Assembly (NCBI GenBank): GCA_013397865.1
Contig: VZTI01005240.1
Location: 546,843-610,842, forward strand
Direction of reading: 5' to 3'
DNA: 64,000 nt
DNA from: Struthidea cinerea
Lineage: Eukaryota > Chordata > Aves > Passeriformes > Corcoracidae
The translations under genes and the position numbers were made by a program. Every line of letters begins with the position of its first letter. Position 1 is the stretch's first letter. This document shows, in pieces, positions 48,441 to 61,160 of this stretch. Below the pieces are notes generated by a model, which worked only from the letters and a program-made list of their open reading frames with translations, did no database searches and was not told where the DNA came from.

Positions 48441-50954
48441 TTGTCTGTGCTGTGACCACCTTCAGGCATGTTGTAGTTCTGTCAGCTGTAATGAGGTGTG
48501 TGTCATGAGGAGTTACATGTCTGCTGTTCTTGGACCAAAACAGTTTATATCTCAGTGCTGAGCCTTCTGTTATCCTGCAGAAGAGTATTATTTTCTTTAA
48601 TTAAAATGTTTGGTTTCTTCCCTTCCTTCCCTGGACCCTCTATTCTTAACCTAGTGAATTTCTAAATAGCTTTATTTTAGCAGGTCAAACGGATAGAGTA
48701 AAAAGGAGAATCAGGGTATGACTAGGCAGCCTGGCCAGTTCCAGCTGTACCAAATGCTGCCACCAGCACCTGCTCAGCATCACATTAAAGGAAAGCTCCA
48801 TGCAGTGCCAAGAAGTTTCCTCATGAGACTCTGCCTTACTTTGCTTCAAGTGAAACGCAGTGGTTAGGTCACACGTATTTAGTCCATCCTGTGATGGACC
48901 GAACTCCAAATGTTTTGGTTTTCCCTTGTAGTTGCCTTTGAAAACTGCTCCTTTTGTGTCAGGCATGAAGAAAGACTTTTGTACCTGAAATCTGAGGTTG
49001 TTTTATCCTCACCTCTCCCCCTTCATTGTAAGATACTATGTCCACTCACAAGCCTGAAATAGGGTGAGCACTGTGAGTAGGTGCTTGGAGTTTGTCTGAT
49101 GTGATTTAGAGCTGTCTCAAACCATTCCAACACTGAGACCTGGCTGGGGAAGTGGATGGGACAGCTGAAGGTACAAATCTCTTCAGCTGAATTTGGAAGA
49201 AAGTTCCTGCCTGTGGCCTTGCTTCTGTAACTAAATTAGTGTGACTTTGCTGGAAGTGGGTGAGAGAGGAAACACGACTACTGCTCTGCCACTGCAGCTG
49301 TAGGTATGGTACCAACAGCTGTGGGAGCAGTGGAACACCATAGGAACCCTGAGTGTCTTCCCAAACCTCTCCAGAACTTACAAAACCAATTCCTGTACTC
49401 TGAGAAGCACAGCATGACCTTTTGTGTGTGACCAGGACACAGGCCAGCACAGAAGCCCAACATGAATTGGAGAGGGGATTCTGATGTTATTTTTCCAAAT
49501 TCCCTCAAGGAGCAGCTGTCGTGTGTGTTTTTCACCAAGTTAATTCATGCAGCATGGGAGCACTGGCACTGCTCAGTTTGGGCTGCTTGGCAGAGTCAGA
49601 GTCACTGCAAGCCTCACCTCACCCCTCCCAGAGAGTGGGAAGGGGCAGCAGTCCTTATGCATGGCAGAACACTCTCAGGATTTCTGGGAGCAAAGCCTCT
49701 GTTGGAGGGCTTCAGCTGATCCTGGCTGCAGCACAACAGCTTCTCGGAGCTCCTTGGCTTTTGCTGCACTTGGCTCATCCCCATCTTGTTCTAGCTTGGC
49801 TTTGTTCCCCTGCTTTGCTCTGGACCTGTCTTCTCTGTCCTCTGCATTTCAACCTCCATTCCCCCTTCCATTCTGGCACTGCCCTCCCTCTAGTTCCAGG
49901 GATTTCTCAGTGCTCTCCAGGGCCCTCATCCTGGTGACCCTGTAGTCACTGCAGGTGTGGGTGGTGGGGCTGATACTCCTCAGGTCAGCAGCCCCTGTAG
50001 TCCAGCTGGCAGCACTGCCAGAGCAATGAGTGACACTCCAGCTTACCATGAGTGACTATGGTGTGAGCAACCACAGCATCTCATTCCCAGGGAAGAGGAA
50101 TTCACCTGTCCAGGGAAGACATTGTGTGAAACAGCCTCTTTACCTAAAAGCCAACATTTCTCTTACAAAACTTGGAGGAAGTCCCAGAACAGCTCAGTTT
50201 CAGATGAAAGCTCGGCTCCTGAAGCTGAATTATTCTGTGGACTGTCCCCAGGCTGGTGTAATCTCATTGGCTTGTTACAGGTGTGGACAGGAACCCAGCC
50301 ATGTTTGCCAGATGGAAACACCTATAGATCTTCATGAATTTTTCCCCTGGTGATTGCACAGACACTGGCTTGAACACAAGAAAATCTGACCATGTGGAAA
50401 TATTTTCCTTCAGTCGTTTTGCTACACCTCTACTTTATGATTCACCTCTACTTTATGTCAAAACTGGGGAAGTGAAACATGGGACAGAACTGGGCTGTTG
50501 CCCCAAGAGAAAGCAGCCAGGAGGGGATAGAGGGGGAAAGGGGAATAACTTTCTCATTCTCTTCCTCAGAATCTTAAACATTTAAGGTTCCTTTCAGTCT
50601 GCAGAGCTCTAATAGGACCAGGATTTTCCTACGGGAGATTTTTGCGTGCTGCTTAAAAGTCCACCTTACCTATTCTCTTTTCATTCAATGACCGTTCTGT
50701 ATTGCCTCTTGTTCAAAACCACCAAAATGGCAGAGAGCAGCTAATATGCCACCAGTTTTGAAAAAGGATTGGCAGGGAGATGTGGGAATTGCACCCAGCA
50801 ACTAGAATATCTATTCTGGGCAAGAAACTTTTGAAGAATTTGAATATGTAAAGTCAGGTTTAGTATGACAGAGTGACAAGACTCAAGACCATTTCTATAG
50901 AGAACAAGAATACAGCAGAACCATATAAAGTGCTGATGAAGGAGCTAGGATAAA
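48441..50954. other. Intergenic, no gene recognised
   Basis: Open frames of up to 138 codons near 49.5-49.9 kb are low-complexity Ser/Leu/Pro-rich translations without family resemblance. Confidence 0.5.
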
Positions 50955-51240
50955 CAGAAGCAATGTACAGACTGGGAGTCTCCAGTCTAGACAAGAGGTG
51001 GCTGAAGAGGATGATAGAAGTTTATAAAACCATAAATGATCAGAGACTGGCTGTTTGCTGTCCCTTTGCAAACAAGCAGTGGGATGCACTGAACAAAACC
51101 TGCTGGAGGCAGGGTCAGAGCAAACATGAGGATGCTGCTCTTGACCTCCCATGTGTTCCAGTTGTGGGAATCTGCCACTGTGCCTCCTACAAGATGTGCA
51201 TTTTTTCTCCTAAATATCCAAAGGTTCTTGTTTAATCCAA
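50955..51240 (+). mobile_element. Old CR1/L3-like LINE fragment (sense)
   Basis: Translates in part as LGVSSLDKRWLKRMIEVYKT, which resembles the SLEKRRLRGDLIEVYKI-type motif at the C-terminus of CR1/L3 reverse transcriptases. Diverged and short. Confidence 0.65.
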
Positions 51241-54200
51241 ACTGTTGTTACACATAAATATAATGGGATCATCAGAACACTCACGCATCCTTCTCGCTAT
51301 CCACCTTGTCCTGTTTTATTCCCTGTTCTACATTTTGTGGTGCCTCTCACTTTGTGACTGCACTGAAAGCTGTTTGGGGCAGAGAATTTGTCGTGTCAGT
51401 TGCATTGTCAGGTGGCCATCACACCTTTAGGTATCATCAACTTATTAAATAAAAATTGTAATGTAAAATATCCTGGCCTGTTCCTCGAGTTTCAAGCACA
51501 GTATTCATTTATATGCATAGATTTGCAGTTTAATCTCCATCTAGATATTCCTTAACCTTCCAACTCCATCTTGCTGCTCCAGCTGTGACTTTGTAGAGAT
51601 GGTAAGTGGCAGAGATATTTTCAAGACCTCTAAATACCTGAAGTTTAAAAGGTGGCTTCAAGCATAAGAAGCTGAGTTCCAGGCATGGATGCCATGAGAA
51701 AGGAAATGCAAATATCTGCAGAAAATCTATTTTTACATTGATCTGCCTACACTTTTCCTTCCTCACAGTCAGGGCTGTCATCATTTGATTCCTGCTCTGA
51801 ACCATGAACTTTCTGAAAACCTGCTAACATATCAGCTTGTCTTCATCAGCCTTGAGCACCTTTTGCTGTTTAAATTAAAGTAAGTGACACTGCACTTCTC
51901 TGGTCATTTAAGTGACAAAACTATAGATAGTCTCTTTGTCAAGAGAGTCTGAAAATGGAGCAGGACTGGCAACCCTCCCATTATTCTTCATACAGCTTCA
52001 CTTCTTTGAGAGTCCAAATGAGCTGGAAAGACTGCTGACTGGTCATGCAAGTTAGACCCTTCCACAGAGTAAGCAGGATGCAGATTTCAAGGGAGAACAA
52101 TGTTCAGTTTCTTGTTTAGGTGTGGGGGGATCTGAATATTCTGTGTGTATGCATTAATAGCTGCACTTAACACTGAATGTTCATGCTCAGGCAAACAGAA
52201 TGGCAGCCTCAGCCCTGAGCCACATCTAACTGTTAGATAGATGTTTTCTAAGAATTGATGCTTTATGCTTTTTTTTAAACTTTATTATATTTACCTAATT
52301 CTTTTATTTTATTCCTAAAGTTCATAAAGTGTTTGGCTATGCAAAAGCCAGTAGGCAACACAGACAGAAAAATGAAGGAATCCCATCACTGGGATTTTTG
52401 AGCAGTTAGGGACCTGTGTGAATTGTTAGAGAAAGAGAAAAACACAGCTTCTATTTAGCTTTAAGTGCTAAAAGTGTTGATAACATGACATTTTGATATG
52501 TATAAGGATATTCATCTAAGGGAGTTTTCTACAAAATAGAAAACATAGGAGCTTTTCTTTACAAGAGTTTCATCTAGTCCAAAATAATGGAAAGATTTGC
52601 TAACAGAAAGTACCTTTTAATATGAAATCTGGACTAACTTTTGTTAAGTTAATTCAGGCAACCAATACTGACAACATCTGTTGTTTTGTGTGGCTTCTGC
52701 ACTGAGCCAGGTGAAGCTTAGCATCTTCCTTTCCATAAATCCCAATGGGCTTTAAAGTTCACAGGTTTAGTGAGGTTATATCTATTAATCTTTTGACTGC
52801 AACCTATAAAGATGGCTGTGGAGTTTCACTCTGCAACTTTTCAGTTGAATATAGGGTCTGGTGAGAGACAAAAACTTCAGGACAAAACCCAGAGTTACCA
52901 ACGTTTGTGACTGCCTAAAGTCCAGGCTTTCATGGAGGCCACCTGCAGTGCTAAAACTTGTCTCTCAGAGTTCTGGGCATTGTGGGCTATTTTTCTTCCC
53001 CAGTTAAAGTGCAGAACTTCACCCATGCACTAAATTTGATGCACAAGGCTTCTTGCCTAAGCAGCTCTTGCATTCATCCTCGACTATATATACACTGCAC
53101 CACAGCATCCAGCCTGTGAACCATGTCTGGTTTCAGCCAACAGCACTAAATATAACTAACACACAATTCAGGCTTGCACTGAAGCGGGACCTGAACAATG
53201 TTTAAATGCCTTTTGACAGCTGGTATGTTGCACATTGAAAGTATGGTTTGGTTTATATACAATTTTACCCATGGAAGGTTGAACCACATCCTGGAAGTCA
53301 ATAGCTTTCCTAAACTAAAATGAGATCTCCCCACCTGCCCTTTCTGTAAGCACAGACAGGCTGTGCAGAGAACTGTCTGTGCCTTCAGTCACTCTGGTTT
53401 TGGTAGCCGTGGAATAACCTGCCCAAATCCCAGCACTTAAAATATCAACCAACTGTTTCTTCCCAAACACATAAATTCAGAAAGGATTTTTACACACAAT
53501 TCACTAGCAAGTAAACAGTGGCATGCTTGTATCTTCCTAGACAGGGATAAGATTGGCAGTAGCAAGGCAGATAGCTCAGCTTCGGCCCCAGTGGCATTCA
53601 GAGCACGCAAACACCACACAACCCTTGCCTATGCTGTAAATTGACCCCATGTCCAGCACAGCGATGCCTGCTGGATTTCCAGCAGTCCAGTGCAAACCTC
53701 ATAAATAAACCAGGAAAACTGGTATTTTGCCAGTGGTTCTTACTTTTTCTTGGAACCAAAAGCCTGAACTGACCTTCATTTCACAACAGCTTGACACAGC
53801 CCCTCCTGTGTAGCTGAAAGCATTCTAGGCTTTTGAAAGTGTTTAAAGATGCTTGTCACACTTGGCTTCAGTTGATTTTTGGAGAACTGACCAAGCCTGG
53901 GTGCTTCCCACATTTTACACTGTGGGGAAAGAGGGTTCTTGGAGTTGACTTGTTCCTACCCTAAAGGATCTTAGTGCTCAGTTTCTGTCATACTCCCTGT
54001 TTGCAGCCACATCCCTGTTTTGCAGTGTCACGCGGACTACATTGGGACAGTTTCAGTGTCTCAAAGCCTCGCAGTCTGACCAAGGTTCACCTTGTGGTCA
54101 GACTCTTGAAGGGTTTTCCAGGAAGCTCTGAGATAGGGAACTTGTCAAGCAATGATGCCAAGAACAAATTGGTCATTTCACGAGGGAGACTTTTGCCTCT

Positions 54201-54959
54201 GACCAAACCTCTGACTTAGTATTTAAAGAAGATACTGAGCCATCAAGCAGAGGTGGACAAGGTAAGTATAAGGTGATTTAATTTTCAGTCCTTCTCAGGC
54301 TTGAGATGGCTGTCAGAAAAAAAGACAATACAATTTATTCTGTTTGTGGGCTAAAATGTCTAGCAGTGCACCAGCCTCTCACCTCTCAATTCATTGGCAA
54401 GGTTGTGGTTTACTTGTTTAAAGGCAGATTAAGAAACTGTGAGCCCTGGCAACTGCCCTGCACCCAAATATCTCTGAATTGCTTTATCAGTGACCCATCC
54501 CAGAATAGGCATGTTCTGACATCATATTTGCTTAAACCAGAAAAAACATTTCCTTTGCCCTGATAACTGAGGGCGGAGAAATAATTAGTCTGAATTTCAG
54601 ATGCTGCACAAGGGCAATGAATTTCTCCCAGGGGTGTCTATATTTGCTGGAATTACAACACAGAGAGTTGGAAGTGACTGCCTGGGGGACAAAATTATTC
54701 TTAATCGCAGAATTAGGAAAAACAGGAAGGGAAAGGTATCGATAAGAAATCACTCAGTTCTTCCCCTGTCTTTATGCAGGGCCACTATCCCAATGCCATT
54801 CCCAAATGATGTCTAATTTATACCTGCAGGCTTAAATATTCCCCTGTCTTCCGCAGGAAATCCATTCCAGTGCCATCCTCATTACTAAGAAGTTTTCCAG
54901 GGGCTTTGGTTGTGCCTCCTGGATGCTATTTAAACCTGTGGTTATTTCTGCTGCTGTTG
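51241..54959. other. Intergenic, no gene recognised
   Basis: AT-rich, with no exon, RNA gene or clear repeat seen. Confidence 0.5.
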
Positions 54960-56420
54960 GTGTCTCTGATATTTCCTAGTACTGCAGTGACCAAACCAGA
55001 CACAGCACTGCAGCTCAGGCCTTCTGCTGAAGGCTGCCTAAGCTCTTGCACTTTTCTTTGTACATCCCAGTATAACTGCATTTTTGGGGGGAATGGCAGA
55101 ATATGATAAACTGATTTTAGTTTGTGACTCCCTAGCTTCACCATAAAAAGTGCCACTTAATGGGCTGTTCCCCATTCCAAATATGAGCTGTTGATTATTC
55201 CTGATGATGTGTATCACCTTGTTCTCATTTTTATAAAATAGTATTCAGTTTTTTGACCCTTTTTTCCAACTTGTCTGCCTGATTTAGAATTCTAGTCCTC
55301 TCCCCCAGCTTTGCTTATAACATCCAGGCTGATGTTACATCTTAAATGACCACTTTGCTTATTCATTATCCAGTTGTCTAATGAAATACTGAATAACACC
55401 TGAACCAAGTGAGTCTTTGCAGTCCTGATGTGATACATCTTCCCATGGTGAGCAGTGACCCAGCCAGCTTTGCTGGCCTCAGAGAGGTTTCTTTAGTTTG
55501 CTTCTGACAATGCTGTGTTGACACAGCAGTAGAACTTGCCTTGAAGTTGATTAAATTTGGCTTTCCTTATCTGCAAGGCCTGTTGCCCTGTCACAGACAG
55601 ATAACAAACTAGTTTAACTTGATTCTTGAAAAATAGCTCCTATTTGCAACTCCAGATCTTGTTTTTCAAACACTTACAAAATGTTGGTGGGATTATTGTT
55701 TCAAGAATATTCTCAGGGATGGATGGTAAATTGGCTTGTGTGTCGTTTTCCAGTTTCTCTTTCTCATTTTAAACACAGTCACTGCACTTACCCTTTTCCA
55801 AGGCTGGCATAACTTACATCTTCCCTGAGCTCTCGGCACTAATTGCTGGTGGTGGTTGTTTTAGGTTCTTCTTTCAGTCTCCTGTGGTAGGTCTAGTGAT
55901 AGCCCTGACTAAAAAGACAGCTCCAGGCAGATCAAATCATAGGAAAGGGACCTGTCACAAACGTACAAGCACCAGTAACCAAAGTAAATTTCTGCTAAAT
56001 GTTCTTACCTAAAATATGTTCACTGGTATTAGTTGTGTGAGCCTCCTGCTCACCAGCTCTCCTTATTTTCATTGGTAGATAAAAGAGATGCTTAGCCCTG
56101 TATCACTTTCTAGGCATCAACTTGATTAACTTTCCCCTTCTGCTGAACAGAGAAGAAGCTCTTCCCTTGGGTTTTGTCTTCCTTATTTTACTCCCTTTGT
56201 ATTTAAAGGATGCTTCCTTGCTGTTCTTCATGTTTCACACTGTTTGTATCTGGTTTTGTGTTTTGGCCTCTCTGGGGTTATGCCTGGGGTTACTCTCCTG
56301 CCGTTCTGTTATTCAGGTAGTAGTGACCAGACACAGATTCTTCTGTGCCTGTGATTTTTTCCTCTGTTTGAGTCCAACAAAGGGCTTGTGGCCTTGTTAA
56401 TAGGCAATGATTTAGCACTT
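54960..56420 (-). mobile_element. Ancient, long CR1/L3-like LINE remnant
   Basis: Read on the plus strand it follows the antisense order of amniote CR1/L3: CAGTTTTTTGACCCTTTTTT with CCAACTTGTCTGCC, then AGAATTCTAGTCCTCTCCCC, ATTATCCAGTTGTCTAATGA, and later reverse-transcriptase-region phrases. Possibly 1.4 kb long but heavily decayed. Edges are approximate and the right half is the less certain part. Confidence 0.5.
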
Positions 56421-59021
56421 CATATTAGGCTGGGATTAACTGCCCTGTTTGCCATGTGTGCCCATGACTGTAATAATGGAGTTAGTTCTAAAATCAGAGC
56501 CTTTGCCTGCATCTTGCTTTTATGCACACATATTCAACTCAGGCCTCTAATGTACATCATTTTAACTGGATATATAAATTTTCTTCCTCCACTTCAAAGA
56601 TGTAACTTTCAATACCTGTAACACTTAGGCATCAATAAGAAATTTTCCAAGGAAGCTACCAGATATCTATCTTCATTAATCATCTTCCCTTTAAATGCCT
56701 GATAATTCTGATTGTTTTGGAGAAAACTTTTTTTCTTTTAGCAAACAATTATTAGGTGTGTATTCTCCATAGAAAAAGATAAGTATAAATATTTCCGACA
56801 GCCCTCTGGGATTCACCATTATTCCAACAACAACTGGACTCCTGTGAATCTCTTGGAACTTCCTCATCTTTCAAAGTTAATTTAGTACTGGTATCCCTTA
56901 GCTATGGTGATAGCCAATACTGAACGTAATAGCAAAGCAATTACATGCAAATGTTTTCATGTGTCTCTCTTCTTCAGCTTTGTTGGAGGTGAGAAAATAG
57001 CACAGATTTCTGGAATTTTCCATGCATACTGGTTCCTGTTCACTGTGAATTGAGAATCACGTCTTGGACCCCATGATTCTGTTAGCAGGAGGAGTTGGAA
57101 ACTTTATTCATATTTCTTAAAGACCCTGGCGTTTCACACAAAAACTGGCCAGACTCTGTAAGTGCAGTGTCTGATTGGTTTATGTTGGCACTGAGCAAAA
57201 AAAGATAAAGGACATTATTTTAAGCTTAATTGTCTAAGTAACACTGAAATAACACCTGGTAGCCCTTTAGGTGGTGCATACAGAATGCCCTACTGCAGAT
57301 ATCGCAATGTAACAAAAGTTACAATTTTAGAGAAGTCTATATTGATACCTTGAAAAAATACTAGAACAAACAGTGCTTTCTACATACAAAGGTTATTGCA
57401 CCTGTAGGTAATTCCTTCCTGTCCCTTTCTTGAAACTCATGTATGAAAAGTAGGTTATGGCCATGGGACCATAATGAAGGTATGGGCAAGAAACACATAC
57501 ACCAGGGTAAATGGAAGTGTAAGGATTCTGGATTTTGTGCCAGAATTTCCATTGGAGGTTAGTTAACACTGCAGATCAGGGCTAGACACTGTGACCAGCT
57601 CTAGATGGGTGTACTGTCTAGCTGTACAATGTTGTTTGTTGATACCCTGGCTCTTATGGAGCTGCTCCTTTAAAAGGTGTCTGAGGCCTTGGATGAGACA
57701 AACGATGTAAAACTGGTCCATCTCACACAACCTCCCTTCAGGCATCCAGCATCAGAACTTGGATTAGGAGCCTCAGCTTCTCATAAAGCCAGTGGAGCCA
57801 TTTTGGTGCATATGTGTGCCCAGACTCACCTCATGAAGATCCCAGTGGCTGAGACCTTCATCGGGACCTTCCACACAGGGGAATTTGAGTTTCAGTTGTA
57901 CTATGGGCTAAAAATTTGGCAGTGTGTCATTCCTGTAGGAATTGCTTCCACCACTCTGGGCTGCCCCCTGCAAAATCCTCTTTTGCAAGAGAGGCAATTC
58001 CAAGGCACGTCCACTTTGCCAGAAAGTCCTGTGAGAGGACTTTTAAACTAACCTGGCCCAAAAGCACAAGCACTGAAGGGAGAGCTGTAAGAGGGAATTC
58101 TGAAGAAGCCACAGGAGCAGTGAAACGGAAGCAGAGTGCAATTACCCCTTGTGCCTCTAGGGCTGAAGAAAGCCAAGGATAAACTGTCTGTGTCTGGGAA
58201 GACTGATAGCTCCGCAGCCTGGCAGGGTGGTTATTCTGTACAGACGAGGAAGGCTGGAGCCTCTCCTTGGTGAGAGGAGATGGAGTGTACTTCTGTGAGA
58301 GAAAAACAAAGCCATGAATTGAACAGGACGTTGCAAAATGAGCCTTTAATCGTGCTCTGGGGCAAGCAGGTATGTGTTAGAGCATCGCTTTCTCTTTTCC
58401 CAAAGGTATCACCTCCCCCATCTGAACGCTTTGTTTCAGCCAGGTGCTTACACAGATTCCCTGTCCTGGAAGCCTCCTGCTTGAACTTTGTCAGGACACA
58501 GCCTATTAGCAGGTAGGCTGATCCCAGATCAAAAGTTGAGCTTGAAGAGAGCATCCTTAAACTTTTTCAGTGTGTACGTTTTGGCTGGGCTCTTATCATG
58601 GTTACCTAGTGTGATGCTGTGCAGGATCTATCTTCATGTGGTTGGTCCATGTGCCAGGGGTGCTGTTGTCTACAAATCTTTGTTTTCAGTGCAGTTAAAC
58701 AAAGACCATAATGCATTCTTCCCCAAAGTACAGGGTACCATCAGCAGGCCCTGCAACTTCATTTATCCAAGCAAAATTCTGAGTTTTCATCTCATTTGAT
58801 ACCTCACAGAATGAAATCTCACTTTCAGTGAGTTACAGCTAAAGCAAGGGATGGGAGCTGTGTATTTCAGCGCTGTCCCTTTGGGAATAACAGCAACAAA
58901 AACAAAAATTGCCCAAGACTCTCTTATGTGTGTGGCAGCAGCCAGTGTCTGCCAGGGAGAGTGCATGGCCTTTGGGAGCAGAGCAGGAGTCCAGCAGTGA
59001 CCATCTATCACATTGTGGTCC
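56421..59021. other. Intergenic, no gene recognised
   Basis: No exon recognised. A 124-codon open frame at 57,677-58,051 has no family resemblance. Confidence 0.5.
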
Positions 59022-59136
59022 CTTTAAATCTTCTTCTCCACTTGGCAGCTCCAATTTTTCAGTGTTGCTATAGCAAATCTCCATGGCAATGACCCCAATC
59101 AGGGAAGGGGCGATGCCGAAGGGGCGCATGCTCAGA
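59022..59136 (+). promoter_or_regulatory. Duplicate NICOL1-type promoter block with X-box
   Basis: Carries CTTTAAATC (59022-59030), an X-box-like GTTGCTATAGCAAA (59064-59077), a second half-site CCATGGCAATGAC (59081-59093), CAGGGAAGG (59100-59108) and GCGCATGCTCAGA (59124-59136). Order and spacing match the block at 39,030-39,143 to within a few bases. Confidence 0.6.
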
Positions 59137-59209
59137 GTGGCTGCTGGAGCCTTGCCTGCTCACTACAGCTGCTCCAAGGGTCTGGCACACAGGCGAGGAG
59201 AAAGATCAG
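59100..59209 (+). other. Untranslated first exon of the NICOL1 paralogue (start approximate)
   Basis: Ends GAGAAAGATCAG at a GTACTG donor (GT at 59210), identical to the NICOL1 first-exon end. A short 176-base intron separates it from the signal-peptide exon, against 2.08 kb in NICOL1. Confidence 0.6.
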
Positions 59210-59385
59210 GTACTGGGCAAACTGGTCCTTGGGGTGCATCTCGAGCCCATGGCGTGTCACGGCAGTGGTGTGTGCGAGTGGGTTTGTGTGTGCACGGCGC
59301 CTATGCTTATCATGTCTCATCCACTTCTTTGTGAGGAGCATGCAGGGAGCAAACTGCTGATTTTCACTGCTTCTCCTTGTTCCAG

Positions 59386-59543
59386 GCAGGGAAGACAGCT
59401 TGAATTATTGACGAGAGCAATGGCGCTGCCGTCTTTGTGGAGTGAGATGCGTGTGGCAATCCTGTTCCTCTCGGTGCTCGGCCTGCTCAGCGCGAGGCTC
59501 GTGGGGGCTGGCCAGGACTCCGGGAGTGTCATTCCTGCAGAAA
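59386..59543 (+). CDS. NICOL1-like paralogue, signal-peptide exon (partial gene)
   Basis: After a TTGTTCCAG acceptor, the ATG at 59420 (G at -3, G at +4) opens 41 codons plus one base ending CCTGCAGAAA at a GTAGGT donor. Length (124 coding bases) and phase (1) equal those of NICOL1 exon 2. The peptide has a hydrophobic core VAILFLSVLGLLSARL, a probable cut near LVGAG, and QDSGSVIPAE, which lines up with QEAGTAIPAE of NICOL1. Retained CpGs and the absence of a stop argue against long decay. No counterpart of exon 3 (CVDCHAFEF core) or exon 4 is visible up to 64,000. The gene may continue outside the window, as NICOL1 spans up to 4.6 kb between exons, or it may be a truncated duplicate. A later Met at codon 10 is a weaker start. 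Confidence 0.7.
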
Positions 59544-60842
59544 GTAGGTACCTGCTGCACTCTGTCCCGCCTGCCTTCCTCCACTGCATCCTCAGCAGCC
59601 ACACGGGCACTCAGCTCCAGGGGAACTTTGTGTTGCCTGATTAACGAGAGGGTAATGATGAGTTTGTGCCATGTCAGCAAAGCACATGAGAACAGCAGTC
59701 ATAGAAACAGCAAGCAAGCAGAGGATTAGTAGTTATTTAGGAAAAAAATGCTAACTGCATACTCTAATTTTCATCTGAACTGGCATTCAAGCTCTTTGTT
59801 TGTAGGTCTTTTAGATCTGCTTCTTGGAAGTTTCATTTCCAGATTTGCCACAATACATGGGATGTCCTTACTAGTCTGAGTACTGTTAGAAGAAATTTGT
59901 GTGTATTTCTGCTGGGACATTGCATCTTGCTTATTTTAGTATTTGGCTGGAACAATAGGTCAAGTTCAACTTTCTTGTAACTACTACAAGTCAACACAGG
60001 GGATGTTTACCCAAATAGTGCATTTGTAAAGCATTTATAAATTTCTGAAATCCTGCAAACCTAAAAAAAAAATAAATGTGACAGACTAGCTTGAGCACAC
60101 CACGGAACTGGGAGCTCTTGAATTTGAATCACAGCTCTATATGAGCTTCCTCTGTCATTTTGAGTAAGTCTCTAAACTTTCTCAGCTCCAAAATGAGGCG
60201 ACAGTTCAAAGTTATTAGGGGACGGAGTCAATGTTCTCAGGGTGTTTTGGTGACAGCAAGTGGGAAGTAGCCACTCATTAGAAACGTAAAATGTCCTCTG
60301 GGAAAAAGAAAAAAACCGAAGAAAGATAATTGCGTAGAACCAAATCTCTAGTACTTAGTCATGCTTACTTTGTATCACAGCTATCGTTTTATATGACTAC
60401 CAAAATATTTAATACAAGGTCTGGTTTAGTCACTGCATTTTATTCTCCGTTAATTCCATTACTAATTTTCAAATACATTTATGTGTATTTGTCTCCACAG
60501 GACTTAGATGTTTGTTTCCCCTCTTTTTCCATTCTTTTTTTTATAAGTGCTAAGTTTCGGTCTGTTCTAAACCAGACCTCACCGCTATTTTGTGTGTCTG
60601 TTTTCTACGCATTCATTAATTCTAATGAGTTTTGTGATGAGTAGTCCATTTTATGTCCTCAAAGAGAAAATCAGGCTTGGAAAATAAATTGTATGTACCC
60701 TTTGTGTGTCTGTGTTAGCAGAGGCAAGTCAACACATTTGGGAAAAGTATACAGTGGTTTCTTGTTCTACTTGGGTAGTGAAAATTCCCATTTGATCTGT
60801 AGAACAAAACTCTTGGTTCAGGGTTTCTGACCCAAGTCTCAG
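59544..60842 (+). other. Presumed intron of the NICOL1-like paralogue; nothing else recognised
   Basis: AT-rich sequence after the GTAGGT donor. I searched by eye for the CVDCHAFEF core and found none. Confidence 0.4.
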
Positions 60843-61160
60843 AGAATTATAGAATCATAGAAAGATGGGAAGGGCCCTTTAGAGCTCATCTAGTCCAACC
60901 CCCTGCCTTGGGCAGGGACATCTTCAACTTGATCAGGTTGCTCAGAGTTGAGTTCAACCTGACCTTGAATATTTCCTGGGATGGGGCATCCACCACCTCT
61001 CTGGGCAACCTATGCCAGTGCCTCACCACTCTCACAGTAAAAAACATCTTCCTTAACTAATTTAAATTGACCTTCTTTTAGTTTAAAACCATTACCCCTT
61101 GTCCTATCACAACAGGCCCTGCTAAAAAGTCTGTCCCATCCTTTTTACAGTATCAAGGAG
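60843..61160 (-). mobile_element. CR1 retroposon fragment (3' end)
   Basis: Starts AGAATTATAGAATCATAGAA and carries CATCTAGTCCAACCCCCTGC, GGGATGGGGCATCCACCACC and TTGTCCTATCACAACAGGCC. Very similar to the copy at 32.6 kb, so probably the same subfamily; 5'-truncated. Confidence 0.92.

Noticed and set aside
59234..59644. 136-codon open frame running through the 59,386 acceptor
   Set aside because: It is only intron, exon and next intron read through. The NICOL1 comparison places exon borders at 59,386 and 59,543.
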